From positions 1-21,876 of the forward strand of contig JAZUAS010000088.1 of NCBI GenBank assembly GCA_045638125.1: a stretch of 21,876 bases of DNA, read 5' to 3'. A program made the position numbers and the translations under genes. Positions 6,404-14,791 of the stretch are shown one piece after another; the first letter of the stretch is position 1, and the number at the start of each line of letters is the position of its first letter. The notes under the pieces were generated by a model, which saw only the letters and a list, made by a program, of their open reading frames with translations, was not told the origin of the DNA and ran no database searches. The DNA is from SVTX01 sp045638125 (lineage in GTDB: Bacteria; Bacillota; Clostridia; Oscillospirales; CAG-272).

Positions 6404-7717
6404 TTAATTCTTTATAAATTTTGCCACGAAAAATCCGTCTGTTCCGTGCTTGTCGGGGACGAGAGAAAGCATGCCGCCCTCGCTCTTAATATCTCCCACG
6501 GTAAAATCTAATGGAGCAAACTCGGGATGTGAGGACAAGAATCTTTCCACGTTCATCTCGTTTTCCTCGGGTAGCACGGTGCAGGTGGAATAAACGAGTA
6601 TTCCGCCGTCCTTGATGTATTTCGAGCAATTTTCAAGTATCGCCAGCTGAATTTCGGGCAGACGCACAAAATCCGAAAGCGACTTGTACCTTATCTCGGG
6701 CTTTTTCGCAATAACGCCAAGACCCGAGCAGGGCACGTCGCAAAGCACGCGATCTGCTTGCCCTACAAGACTTTCGTCAAGATTTCTGCCGTCGCGCACT
6801 GCGGCGGTGATAATATCGATGCCCAGTCGCGCCGCACTCTTGTCTATAAGCGAGAGCTTGCTTTCGTGAAGATCGAAGGACAGTATTTTGCCCTCATTCT
6901 TCATCTTTATCGCCGACCCAAAGGATTTTGAACCGGGGCAGGAGCAGGCGTCTATCATCAGCATACCCTCTTTGGCGTCGATCGCCTCAACGCAGGTCTG
7001 GGACGCCTCATCCTGCACAAAGAAATAGCCCTCGTCAAAGCCCGGGAGCGCGCCAAAATTTACATTTTCAAGCAAAATGGCGTTTTCGAGTCGCTCCGAC
7101 AAGGTGTATCTTATTCCCTTTTCGTCAAGCAGCTTGGCATATTCCTCGCGTCTGATCTTCAAGGTGTTTATTCTCAAGGTCAGCTTTGGCGGCTTGTTGA
7201 ATATCTCAAAGATCTTCTTCGTTCTTTCAAGACCGTAGATCGAGAGAAATCTCTCGCAAACGTCCTGCGGGAAAGAATAATATATCGAAAGAAATTCAAT
7301 GGGCTCATTTTCTTCATCGGGGAAAAGCTCCTTCAAGGTTCCCTTTTGCTTTCTGCGGAGATATTCGCGCATTATAGCGTTTACAAATCCGCGGCTTCTC
7401 CTGGGAGCTAACGATACCGTCTCGTTTACCGCCGCGTATTCGGGGATACGGTCAAGATAGGTCACTTGGTAAATACCCATCTGGAGCAGTATTCTCGTGT
7501 CGCTCTCCACCTCGTCAGGACGGGAGGAAAGCTTGTCGATTATATAATCCAATGTCATTCTGCGCTCGGTCACGCCCATAACTATGGCTGTGAGCAGACC
7601 TGCATCTGCCGCTGACATTTCGTTCTTTTTAAGCGCATTGTCTATGGCAATATTGGAATAGGTTACGCCCGACAAGGCGTTCTTCAAAATTTTAAATGCA
7701 AGTTCTCTTGGCGACAC
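6404..7717 (-). CDS. rsmB: 16S rRNA m5C967 methyltransferase RsmB
   Basis: RsmB methylates C967 of 16S rRNA. I place the start at GTG (7717), because AGGAGG lies six bases upstream; a TTG 21 nt earlier would contain that site. The protein is then 437 residues. The first 130 form the NusB-like RNA-binding domain and the rest a Rossmann methyltransferase. The catalytic cysteine pair is present: PCSG (Cys330) and the STC motif (Cys379). SAM motif I reads DACSCPGSK at about 256-264 instead of the common DACAAPGGKT, a variant that I believe occurs in related Clostridia. It lies 29 nt after the metallopeptidase gene and 10 nt before rlmN, as in the standard fmt-rsmB-rlmN order. Confidence 0.93.
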   Translation of the reverse strand: MSPRELAFKILKNALSGVTYSNIAIDNALKKNEMSAADAGLLTAIVMGVTERRMTLDYIIDKLSSRPDEVESDTRILLQMGIYQVTYLDRIPEYAAVNETVSLAPRRSRGFVNAIMREYLRRKQKGTLKELFPDEENEPIEFLSIYYSFPQDVCERFLSIYGLERTKKIFEIFNKPPKLTLRINTLKIRREEYAKLLDEKGIRYTLSERLENAILLENVNFGALPGFDEGYFFVQDEASQTCVEAIDAKEGMLMIDACSCPGSKSFGSAIKMKNEGKILSFDLHESKLSLIDKSAARLGIDIITAAVRDGRNLDESLVGQADRVLCDVPCSGLGVIAKKPEIRYKSLSDFVRLPEIQLAILENCSKYIKDGGILVYSTCTVLPEENEMNVERFLSSHPEFAPLDFTVGDIKSEGGMLSLVPDKHGTDGFFVAKFIKN

Positions 7718-7746
7718 TCTATCCCTCCTCTGCCGCAAAATTTTAA

Positions 7747-8478
7747 TTATCTTCTTCTGTTTGATGCTCCGTTTGCTATCACTATAAGTCGGAGAAGTGA
7801 TGCCAGCGACGAAGCAAGCGCTGCAACGTAGGTCATAGCCGCCGCGGAAAGAACCTTTTTAGCTCCCGACAGCTCTTCGCCGTAAAGTATCTCCGCCTCC
7901 TCAAGAGTATTTAACGCACGCGAGGATGCATTGAACTCAACGGGAAGGGTCACAAGCTGAAAGAATGCGGTAAGCGAGAAAAGCAAAATTCCCGCTCCCA
8001 TTATCGCTCCGCCGATCTCGGGGGCGACGTATCCCGCATAGGACAGCAATATTCCAACGAGGAATATCGGCATCGCAAGAGATGATCCCACCTGCGTTAC
8101 GGGTATTATCACCGATCGCACCTTAATTGGGAAATATCCCGTAGCGTGCTGGACGGCGTGACCTGCCTCGTGAGCGGCAACACCGATAGCCGCAACGCTG
8201 ACACTGTCGTGAGTCGCTTCACTCAAGCGGATAACGTTATCTCTCGGATCGTAATGGTCGGTCAAATGTCCGCGCACCTTTTCCACCTTTACGTTATAAA
8301 GACCGTTTCGGTCAAGTATTCTTCTCGCCGCCTCTGCACCGCTCATACCGCGGAAATTACGGACCTTATTGTACTTTTCAAAAGTAGATTTCACCTTGAA
8401 CTGCGCCGCGAAGGCAAATATCATCGCAGGGAGCAGTATAATGATCGTCCAGTCGAAATAAAAAAATCCAAAAAACAT
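7747..8478 (-). CDS. YugP-type membrane zinc metallopeptidase
   Basis: This 243-residue protein belongs to the YugP/DUF2324 family of integral membrane zinc peptidases. It has an N-terminal membrane segment (about 8-26), the zinc motif HEAGH at 103-107, a long hydrophobic pair of helices at about 121-180 and a final hydrophobic stretch near the C-terminus. The substrate is not known. The ATG is preceded by TAGGAGAAGCT. It is inserted between fmt and rsmB, an arrangement I recall from other Clostridia but not from Bacillus, where yugP lies elsewhere. The 84-nt spacer before it contains only an AT-rich 8-bp stem at 8535-8559. Confidence 0.85.
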   Translation of the reverse strand: MFFGFFYFDWTIIILLPAMIFAFAAQFKVKSTFEKYNKVRNFRGMSGAEAARRILDRNGLYNVKVEKVRGHLTDHYDPRDNVIRLSEATHDSVSVAAIGVAAHEAGHAVQHATGYFPIKVRSVIIPVTQVGSSLAMPIFLVGILLSYAGYVAPEIGGAIMGAGILLFSLTAFFQLVTLPVEFNASSRALNTLEEAEILYGEELSGAKKVLSAAAMTYVAALASSLASLLRLIVIANGASNRRR

Positions 8479-8562
8479 AGCTTCTCCTATTTACTACAAA
8501 AAATCTATCAATAAATAGTGTCCTTTAAAATTCGATCAAAAAACAAGGAAATTTTTGATTTG

Positions 8563-9498
8563 TCAAGAGAGCAGGTCGCCCTCGGCAATCTTTCTGCCGC
8601 GAACGAAGTCGGCGGCGCTCATTTTTCCCTTGCCCTCAGGAACAACACTCAAGAATGACAAAATTCCCTTGCCGCAGGCAACCTTTATGTCCTCGCCAAC
8701 CGAAATTACAGTTCCGCAGGGCTTATCAGACACCTTTTCGGCGTCAACGATGCGGCTCGCAACGATTTTGAGCAGCTTTCCGTCGGGGGTGTGTGTAAAG
8801 GTAAGAGGAATAGGTGAAAGTCCTCGGATAAGATCGTGCAAAACGGTGGCATCCTTGGAAAAATCAAGCAAGCAATCGCTCTTTTCGATCTTTGCGGCGT
8901 AGGTGGAAAGGCTATCGTCCTGTTTTTCGGGCGTTATTTCTCCCTTTTCAAGACCCTCGACGGTCTCCATAAGCAGTTTTGCGCCGCAATCGGCAAGTCT
9001 GTCATGAATGTCCTCAAAATTGTCATTCTCGCCGATCTCGACCTCGGCTTTGAGCAGCATATCGCCCGTGTCAAGTCCTGCCGCCATTAGCATAGTGGTA
9101 ATTCCCGTCACCTTCTTGCCGTCGATGATCGCTCTCTGCATAGGCGCCGCGCCTCTGTATTCGGGAAGGAGCGAGCCGTGAACGTTTACGCATCCGTACT
9201 TGGGGTAGTCAAGCACGTTTTGGGGCAAAATCTTGCCGTAAGCCACTACAACGATCATCTCGGGATCAAGCTCCGACAGCAGCGCCGCAAACTCCTCGCC
9301 CTTCAAGGTGTTGGGCTGATATACGGGGATATTCTGCTCCATAGCGTAGACCTTGATGGGGGGAGGGGTCATGTGATGTCCTCTGCCCTTGGGTGTATCG
9401 ATCTTGGTAACAACACCAACCACCTCATGACGGCTCTCGCAAAGCGCGCGAAGAGTAGGCAGGGCGAAATCGGGCGTACCCATAAAAAGTATTCTCAT
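8563..9498 (-). CDS. fmt: Methionyl-tRNA formyltransferase
   Basis: Fmt formylates initiator methionyl-tRNA using 10-formyl-tetrahydrofolate. The 311 residues are the normal length, with an N-terminal formyltransferase domain and a C-terminal OB-like domain. The catalytic region is clear: NVHGSLLPEYRGAAP with Asn105 and His107, and GLDTGD with Asp143. The ATG follows TTGGAG with good spacing. It starts 29 nt after the end of def, so formylation and deformylation are made from the same transcript, as in most bacteria. Confidence 0.96.
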   Translation of the reverse strand: MRILFMGTPDFALPTLRALCESRHEVVGVVTKIDTPKGRGHHMTPPPIKVYAMEQNIPVYQPNTLKGEEFAALLSELDPEMIVVVAYGKILPQNVLDYPKYGCVNVHGSLLPEYRGAAPMQRAIIDGKKVTGITTMLMAAGLDTGDMLLKAEVEIGENDNFEDIHDRLADCGAKLLMETVEGLEKGEITPEKQDDSLSTYAAKIEKSDCLLDFSKDATVLHDLIRGLSPIPLTFTHTPDGKLLKIVASRIVDAEKVSDKPCGTVISVGEDIKVACGKGILSFLSVVPEGKGKMSAADFVRGRKIAEGDLLS

Positions 9499-9527
9499 TT
9501 ATCGTTTCTCCAACTGAAAATCAAAAA

Positions 9528-10004
9528 TTATTCAAGCTCCTCAAGCTCGTCTTTAGTGAGCATTCTCTCCGCTACGTCGGGATAAAGTCTGCCGTCAAGG
9601 TGGTCAAGCTCGTGGCAGAAGCATCTTGCCAAAAGCTCGCTTCCGCTATAATCAACGGTTTCGCCCTTGCGGTTCATCGCGCGAACGGTGACGTGCATAG
9701 GACGCTTTACAACACCCCACTTGCCGGGCAGAGACAAGCAGCCCTCAAGTCCCTCCTGCTCACCTGCAAATGCGATGATCTTGGGATTGATAAGCTCAAG
9801 CACCTGACCCTCCTCTACCTCGATAACTACGATTCTGCGAAGCACGCCTACCTGAGGAGCGGCAAGACCAACTCCGTTAGCCGCTCTCATAGTCTCTACC
9901 ATATCATCAAGCAGCTGAATAACTCTGGGCGTGATCTTGTCAACAGGTCTGCACACCTTTCTTAAGGTCTCGTCGCCCTCTTTTACTATCTTTAACTTTG
10001 CCAT
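9528..10004 (-). CDS. def: Peptide deformylase
   Basis: Def removes the formyl group from nascent proteins. I place the start at ATG 10004 (158 residues, starting MAKLKIV), which has AAAGGA upstream and matches the family N-terminus; the in-frame start 33 nt earlier would add residues from the leader repeat. The three family motifs are all present: GVGLAAPQ at 44-51, EGCLSLPG at 87-94 with metal ligand Cys89, and HELDH at 131-135. It precedes fmt by 29 nt and is separated from priA by a 247-nt spacer made largely of repeat elements. Confidence 0.95.
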   Translation of the reverse strand: MAKLKIVKEGDETLRKVCRPVDKITPRVIQLLDDMVETMRAANGVGLAAPQVGVLRRIVVIEVEEGQVLELINPKIIAFAGEQEGLEGCLSLPGKWGVVKRPMHVTVRAMNRKGETVDYSGSELLARCFCHELDHLDGRLYPDVAERMLTKDELEELE

Positions 10005-10021
10005 TTTAATATTCCTTTCTT

Positions 10022-10061
10022 GCCTCCGGCGGCTCAAACCTTTTTGAAAAAAAGGTTTGAG
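10022..10061 (-). repeat. Two-hairpin leader repeat, copy B (before def)
   Basis: Small stem GCC-TCC-GGC (10022-10030), then a 13-bp stem (10033-10045 with 10049-10061, loop GAA), then AATCCAAAAACTTTC. It has the same order as copies A and C, with paired changes in both stems. In the transcript it lies 17 nt before the def start codon, next to the AAAGGA ribosome site. Confidence 0.75.
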
Positions 10062-10159
10062 AATCCAAAAACTTTCAAAAATTGGTTTTATTCAATATTG
10101 TTATCTTAACTTGCAACACGATAGCCAAGTGACTTGGGCTAAAATCCCCACGGTCTCTA

Positions 10160-10250
10160 AACCCAAGCCGTCTGTAACTAATTCCTTTTTCAGGGAAGTT
10201 TTTTGGCTCCACCTTTTTTTCAAAAAAGGTGGAACGCGTCTCCTCGCCTC
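10160..10250. repeat. Repeat copy B2 (inverted, at the priA end)
   Basis: A hairpin TCCACCTTTTTT (10208-10219) with AAAAAAGGTGGA (10222-10233) is preceded by a flank that aligns with the D1/D2 flank (AACCCAAGCCGTCTGTAACT, then a degenerate CTAATCCTT...GGGAA block). It faces copy B in inverted orientation, so the priA-def spacer has a hairpin plus a CCAAAAACTT-type word at each end. It lies just past the priA stop. On the minus strand no T-run follows the stem. The words CTCCCTACAATCC at its right edge recur at the right edge of the window. Confidence 0.6.
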
Positions 10251-10251
10251 C

Positions 10252-12747
10252 CTACAATCCTGTGGGATTGAAGTCGATTGAGAGGGCGGTTTTGTTTTTA
10301 CCGTTTCTGCCGAAATTGGTTAGAAGCTTTGAGAAAAGCTCACGGCTTCGGCGGTTAAGTCGGCACTTTATGACTATTCTCATTCGGTACTTTTCCTCCA
10401 CCTTGTAGACGGGGGATTCAAAGGGACCGTAGATTATCATTTGCACGTCCTTGTATTCTGTACCGACCAGCACCTCTATGTCTTGACGAAGCACGGTGGA
10501 CGCCACCAGCGCCTGCTTTTCATCGGAGCTTGTGATCGTCAGCAACGCTATATCGCAATACGGCGGGAATGTCAGAAGCTTGCGGAGTCGTATTTCCGAC
10601 GCGTAGAACGCCTCGTAGTCCTGCTTGCAAGCCAGACGAATAGTATCGTTATCGGGGTTATTAGTCTGAATGACCGCCATTCCCTTCTTTTTCGAGCGAC
10701 CTGCGCGGCCTATGACCTGTGTCAGCATCGAGAAGGTGCGCTCGTTGGCATGATAATCGTCCATGTATAGCGACATATCGGCAAGGAGAACTCCCACGAG
10801 GGTAACATCGGGAAAATCGTGACCTTTGGTAACCATTTGAGTACCCAAAAGCACGTCTGCCTTGTGTTCCTTGAATTCGCCGAGCAGTGCATCGAGAGAA
10901 TTTTTAGCCGAGGTGCTGTCGGCATCCATTCGTAGTATTCTCTTTCCGGGCAAAAGCTCGCCGATCTCCTGCTCTATTTTTTGAGTACCAAATCCGATTC
11001 GAGCCAGATGCTCCGAGGAGCAGGAGGGACACTTTTCGGGCATCGGCGCTTTGTATCCGCACCAATGACAGAATAAAAATCCTTTGTCATAACTGCCTCG
11101 TCTGGTATGGTAGTTGAGCGAGATCGAGCAGTGTGGGCAACTTATCATCTCTCCGCAAGATTTACAGCTCACAGAGGTGTTGTATCCTCTGCGATTTAAG
11201 AAAAGTATTGCCTGCTCGTCGCGATCGGTCACCGCCGAAAGCTCCTCCTTGAGCAGGAAGCCGATAGGCGATTGATTTCCCGATCTGACCTCGTTTCTCA
11301 TATCGTAGATTTTAACGTCGGGCAGCTCTGCGCCGCCAAATCGGTTGCGAAGCTTAACGAGTGTGTATTTTCCATCCATCGCCTTTGTGTAGCTCTCGAT
11401 CGCGGGGGTTGCCGACGACAAGAGCAGAGTGGCATCGTTATGCACGCATCTCCATCTTGCAATGTCGCGTGCGTGGTACTTGGGCGAGGTTTCGGACTTG
11501 TAGGTTGTTTCGTGTTCCTCGTCGATAATGACAAGTCCAAGATTTTTCACGGGCGAGAATATTGCCGACCGTGTGCCGACTACAAGATCCGCCTCGCCCG
11601 AACGTATCTTCATAAAGGAATCGTACCTCTCGCCCGCAGAAAGACCCGAATGAACCAGTGCTATTCTACGCCCGTAGCGAGAGCTGAATATTTTCAAGGT
11701 CTGGGGTGTCAGCGCGATCTCGGGCAACAGCATAATAACTCCCTTGCCGCTCTCCAATGCCTCGTCGATAGCGCGGATTATAACGCTGGTCTTTCCACTT
11801 CCGGTAACTCCGTGAAGCAGTATTGCCGATGCCTTTCCTCTGTCAAGATGCGACTTGACCGTCTCAAACGCCTCGGTCTGCTCCTCGTTGAGCAAGATCT
11901 CGGCCTTGTCTTCTTCAAGGCTCTCAAAGCTCTGTCGCCAGACTCGCTTTTGGTCAAGCACTATAAGCCCCTTTTCTACAAGAGCCTTAAGCTGCGGCGT
12001 GCACTCTCCCAGCTTTTCTGCAAGCGCATCCGCCGCCACATCTCCACCCTTTTCAAGCAAGCAGGCAAGTATCTCCTTCTGCTTTCCCGAACGAAGCTTT
12101 GTTTTATGTGTTCCCGAAAGAATGCTTTCGCACTCCTCCGCCGAAATAGCCAACGAATAATAGTCCTCAAAGGCATCGGACATAGTTTTGCCGGTCAGCA
12201 GTTCTCTGCCAATGTAGCCCTTTGAATAAAGCTTCTCGGTCGCCTGCTCGGCAACTCCCGCACTAAATCTGACTTTCAGGGCGTCAAGCGTCTTGCCGCC
12301 CGACGAGCAGAGATAGTCATAGACAAAAAGGTCTGCGGCATCGAACCCAATCGAGGCATCGGGACCCTTTTTAGGCAACGGATAGTAAAACTCGGTCATT
12401 TTGCCGAGCACTGATGACGGTGTGGTACATCTAACAGCCTCGCCGAAGGTACAGAGACACTGCTCCTTCATATAGTCGCAAAGCAGAAGCATCTCCTCTG
12501 ATAGCTCGGGGCGATCGAAACAGACAGAATCAATAGGCTTAATATCACTGTATTGAGGGCAGTTTCTAAGCTCTCTTACTATCGCCATCTGACGGCGGTT
12601 GCTCTTTCCGAAGGGCACGGTCAAAAATCGCCCGGGATATACGTCACCGCGCAGCTCTAACGGTATGAAATAATCGTATATTCCGTCAAGAAAATACGGA
12701 CTGTCTAAAAGATACACTCCCGCATATTCGAACGTTTTATTCTCCAT
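10252..12747 (-). CDS. priA: Primosomal protein N' (replication restart helicase PriA)
   Basis: PriA is a 3'-5' DNA helicase that reloads the replisome at stalled forks. The 831 residues are full length. The N-terminal DNA-binding region is followed by a helicase core with Walker A GVTGSGKT at 313-320 and Walker B DEEH at 409-412. A zinc domain carries four CxxC pairs between 528 and 576 (Cys528/531, 537/540, 560/563, 573/576), and the conserved QMVTKGHDFP and IGRAGR motifs follow. The ATG has GAAAGGAGGG upstream. In the Bacillus order coaBC lies between rpoZ and priA; it is absent here and a repeat-containing spacer of 232 nt separates rpoZ and priA. Confidence 0.96.
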   Translation of the reverse strand: MENKTFEYAGVYLLDSPYFLDGIYDYFIPLELRGDVYPGRFLTVPFGKSNRRQMAIVRELRNCPQYSDIKPIDSVCFDRPELSEEMLLLCDYMKEQCLCTFGEAVRCTTPSSVLGKMTEFYYPLPKKGPDASIGFDAADLFVYDYLCSSGGKTLDALKVRFSAGVAEQATEKLYSKGYIGRELLTGKTMSDAFEDYYSLAISAEECESILSGTHKTKLRSGKQKEILACLLEKGGDVAADALAEKLGECTPQLKALVEKGLIVLDQKRVWRQSFESLEEDKAEILLNEEQTEAFETVKSHLDRGKASAILLHGVTGSGKTSVIIRAIDEALESGKGVIMLLPEIALTPQTLKIFSSRYGRRIALVHSGLSAGERYDSFMKIRSGEADLVVGTRSAIFSPVKNLGLVIIDEEHETTYKSETSPKYHARDIARWRCVHNDATLLLSSATPAIESYTKAMDGKYTLVKLRNRFGGAELPDVKIYDMRNEVRSGNQSPIGFLLKEELSAVTDRDEQAILFLNRRGYNTSVSCKSCGEMISCPHCSISLNYHTRRGSYDKGFLFCHWCGYKAPMPEKCPSCSSEHLARIGFGTQKIEQEIGELLPGKRILRMDADSTSAKNSLDALLGEFKEHKADVLLGTQMVTKGHDFPDVTLVGVLLADMSLYMDDYHANERTFSMLTQVIGRAGRSKKKGMAVIQTNNPDNDTIRLACKQDYEAFYASEIRLRKLLTFPPYCDIALLTITSSDEKQALVASTVLRQDIEVLVGTEYKDVQMIIYGPFESPVYKVEEKYRMRIVIKCRLNRRSRELFSKLLTNFGRNGKNKTALSIDFNPTGL

Positions 12748-12763
12748 ACGCCCTCCTTTCTAT

Positions 12764-12803
12764 GGCTCCGCCGGCTTAAACCCTTTTGGAAAAAGGGTTT
12801 AAG
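12764..12803 (-). repeat. Two-hairpin leader repeat, copy C (before priA)
   Basis: Small stem GGC-TCC-GCC (12764-12772), then a perfect 13-bp stem (12775-12787 with 12791-12803, loop GGA), then AATCCGAAAACCTT. In the transcript it ends 16 nt before the priA start codon. It is the third member of the family with copies A and B. A further 9-bp inverted repeat, TACGGTTTA with TAAACCGTA (12840-12863), follows in the same spacer. Confidence 0.75.
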
Positions 12804-12923
12804 AATCCGAAAACCTTGAATAATGCCAGTAATGATTTCTACGGTTTATCGGACTAAACCGTATAGCAAAAATAATGCTACTTGTCTCAAAAGATGCCGT
12901 CACATCTCTCTTTTTATAGAACT

Positions 12924-12956
12924 AAATGGGATAGCCTTTAAAAATCTATCCCATTT
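12924..12956 (-). terminator. Possible terminator after rpoZ
   Basis: AAATGGGATAG (12924-12934) and CTATCCCATTT (12946-12956) form an 11-bp stem with an 11-nt loop, 23 nt past the rpoZ stop. On the minus strand only a short U-run closes the stem, followed by AGTTCTAT, so termination may be partial. The rest of the 12804-12979 spacer shows no gene. Confidence 0.55.
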
Positions 12957-12979
12957 CGCCATATAAAATTCAATATTAA

Positions 12980-13354
12980 TTATTCCTCTGCGGAATCCTC
13001 TTCGTCAGCGTCCGCCTCTGCAAACATCTTCTTGAAGTCGATAGGCTCCTCGATCTTTTCTTCCTCTACCTCGCACTCAAAAACGTATCCCTCGGGACGG
13101 CGAACGATACCGTACTCGCCATCGTGGATTCTCTTGATAGCGGTCTTAACAGCCTTTTCGTCACGAAGATCCTTATTGATAAGCGTGTTGATGGGACGAT
13201 CGGTCTCCTTGTTGCCGGTCTGCGCCTTTTCTGCGTCCTCTCTCTGCTTGGTATACTCATCGGTTACGATACGCGCGCATCTTGCGGTTGCAAGAGAAAG
13301 CTCGTAACGATTAAAATCTCCCTTTGTAAGCTCATTGATTGTTGGGTAAAGCAT
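12980..13354 (-). CDS. rpoZ: RNA polymerase omega subunit
   Basis: Omega helps assemble and stabilise RNA polymerase by binding beta-prime. The 124-residue product is longer than the common 60-90 residues. The hallmark RYELSLATARCARIV at about 16-30 matches the family core (RYxLVxATAKRAR), and a segment near 52-77 (PINTLINKDLRDEKAVKTAI) corresponds to the usual second conserved block. The C-terminal 40 residues are acidic (Glu/Asp-rich) and are an extension. The ATG is preceded by TAGGAG. It directly follows remA with a 45-nt gap; gmk, which normally sits between them, is missing. Confidence 0.9.
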   Translation of the reverse strand: MLYPTINELTKGDFNRYELSLATARCARIVTDEYTKQREDAEKAQTGNKETDRPINTLINKDLRDEKAVKTAIKRIHDGEYGIVRRPEGYVFECEVEEEKIEEPIDFKKMFAEADADEEDSAEE

Positions 13355-13399
13355 AATTGTAACTCCTATAAAAATTTTGTTGATTGATTACTTTGATGA

Positions 13400-13669
13400 T
13401 TATTCCTCGTCCTCGCCGTCATCGGTAACGGGAGCGTCGGATGCAAGTCTGTTTGCCACGGTCTCGGCTTGAAGTGCCGAAAGGATAACGTGGTCAGAAT
13501 CGGTAATAATTACCGCTCTGGTCTTTCTGCCGCAGGATGCGTCGATAACTCTGCCCGCGTCCTTTGCGTCCTGAATAATTCTTTTGATCGGCGCGGAATC
13601 GGGACTGGTCAGCGTAATAATTCTATGCGCCGCCACCATGTTTCCATAGCCTATATTGATAAATTTCAT
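13400..13669 (-). CDS. remA: RemA/DUF370 family regulator
   Basis: This small protein (89 residues from ATG 13669) belongs to the RemA family (DUF370). In Bacillus subtilis RemA is a DNA-binding activator of biofilm matrix and osmoprotection genes. The conserved start KFINIGYGNMV and the later segment with DASCGRKTRAVIITDSDHV match the family. An upstream in-frame GTG exists, but the ribosome site AGGTGG lies five bases before ATG 13669 and overlaps that GTG, so I prefer the ATG. It starts 14 nt after yicC. The acidic tail (about the last 12 residues) is a variable extension. The regulatory targets here are unknown. Confidence 0.9.
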   Translation of the reverse strand: MKFINIGYGNMVAAHRIITLTSPDSAPIKRIIQDAKDAGRVIDASCGRKTRAVIITDSDHVILSALQAETVANRLASDAPVTDDGEDEE

Positions 13670-13683
13670 TTTATCCACCTGAC

Positions 13684-14571
13684 TTATTCAATATTCTGTA
13701 TCTGCTCGCGAACCTTTTCAAGCTCGGTCTTAACTTCCACAACGAGATGCGCTATCTTCGAGTTTCCGCACTTGGAACCGATAGTGTTGACCTCTCTGTT
13801 CATCTCCTGAATGAGAAAATCAAGGCTTCTGCCCACAGGCTCGTTCTTTTCCACGTATCCGTAAAATGCGCAGAAATGAGATTTCAGTCTGACGATCTCC
13901 TCGTCGATAGCCGCTCTGTCAGCGTATATCGCGCACTCGGTAAGTATGCGATTTTCGTCGACGGTTATGTTGTTGTCGGCAAGCACGGCTTTCAGCTTTT
14001 CCTCAAGCCTTGCCTTATATCCGCCAATATCCTCGCCCGAAAGCTCCTCGATCTTTTCTACGATCTCTCGGATATGCTCTATCTTGGAGCAAAGGTCGGT
14101 CTCTATTCTCTTGCCCTCGCCCGCTCTCGATTCGAAAAATCTCTCCGCTGCCGTGTCAAGCACGATGCGAAGATCCTCCCAATCCTGCTCAAGGTTATCA
14201 TCGGGCTTCTTTACCGAAAAGACCTCGCGGTCACGCGCCACGTCCATAACGGTGATCTCGCCGTCAAGATCAAACTGCTTTTTAAGGTTTTTCAGCGCGG
14301 TGATGTATTTTTCGGCATACTCGGTATTTACCGTGATCTCGGTGTCGGATGCCTCGGTAAAATCAACGAAGATTCCCACGTCTACCTTACCGCGCGAAAT
14401 TCCCTTTTCCTGCAAATATGGCTTTATTCTCTGCTCCAGCGGAGAAAATGCGTGGGGGAGCTTGACAGAGCAATCGAAATATCGGTTATTGACCGATTTT
14501 ATCTCGACCGTAATGTCCTTGCCGCCAACGCTTCGTCTGTCTCTGCCGAAGGCTGTCATGCTTTTAAACAT
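13684..14571 (-). CDS. yicC: YicC-family endoribonuclease
   Basis: YicC proteins are RNA endonucleases; the Escherichia coli member is linked to decay of the small RNA RyhB, and the Bacillus homologue is YloC. The 295 residues cover the N-terminal YicC domain (MFKSMTAFGR start, SVNNRYFDCSVKLP near 27-40) and the C-terminal DUF1732 block with the signature FLIQEMNREVNTIGSKC and the end VKTELEKVREQIQNIE. It has TAGGAG before the ATG. It is the first gene of the long minus-strand run, 98 nt downstream of a strong promoter, and its leader carries the small hairpin CCGCC-GTA-GGCGG (14585-14597). Confidence 0.93.
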   Translation of the reverse strand: MFKSMTAFGRDRRSVGGKDITVEIKSVNNRYFDCSVKLPHAFSPLEQRIKPYLQEKGISRGKVDVGIFVDFTEASDTEITVNTEYAEKYITALKNLKKQFDLDGEITVMDVARDREVFSVKKPDDNLEQDWEDLRIVLDTAAERFFESRAGEGKRIETDLCSKIEHIREIVEKIEELSGEDIGGYKARLEEKLKAVLADNNITVDENRILTECAIYADRAAIDEEIVRLKSHFCAFYGYVEKNEPVGRSLDFLIQEMNREVNTIGSKCGNSKIAHLVVEVKTELEKVREQIQNIE

Positions 14572-14668
14572 AATTACTCCTATACCGCCTACGGCGGCGT
14601 TTCTGCAACGGTCTATGATAAGCGCTAAAAGCCGCGCCCCTCATAGATTAACTTAAACATATATATTA

Positions 14669-14697
14669 ATTTTAATACATTTTTCCCCTATTGTCAA
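14669..14697 (-). promoter_or_regulatory. Sigma-A-type promoter for the yicC-rpoZ-priA run
   Basis: On the minus strand a perfect -35 TTGACA (14692-14697) is separated by exactly 17 nt from -10 TAAAAT (14669-14674). The start point would be near 14662, giving a leader of about 90 nt that contains a CCGCC/GGCGG hairpin before the yicC ribosome site. No other promoter of this quality was seen inside the run. Confidence 0.85.
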
Positions 14698-14791
14698 TAG
14701 TTTTTTTCAAAACCTCATATAAAATAACGATTTTTTGAAGACAGGTCTTATCAATAATCGGAGGAGCCTCCGAAGAAGCCCCTTTTAAAAA

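Noticed and set aside
7718..7738. TTG start for rsmB
   Set aside because: It would include the AGGAGG ribosome site that serves GTG 7717.
10005..10037. Longer start for def
   Set aside because: The extra residues come from the leader repeat; ATG 10004 has AAAGGA upstream and matches the family start.
13670..13678. GTG start for remA
   Set aside because: This GTG is part of the AGGTGG ribosome site for ATG 13669.
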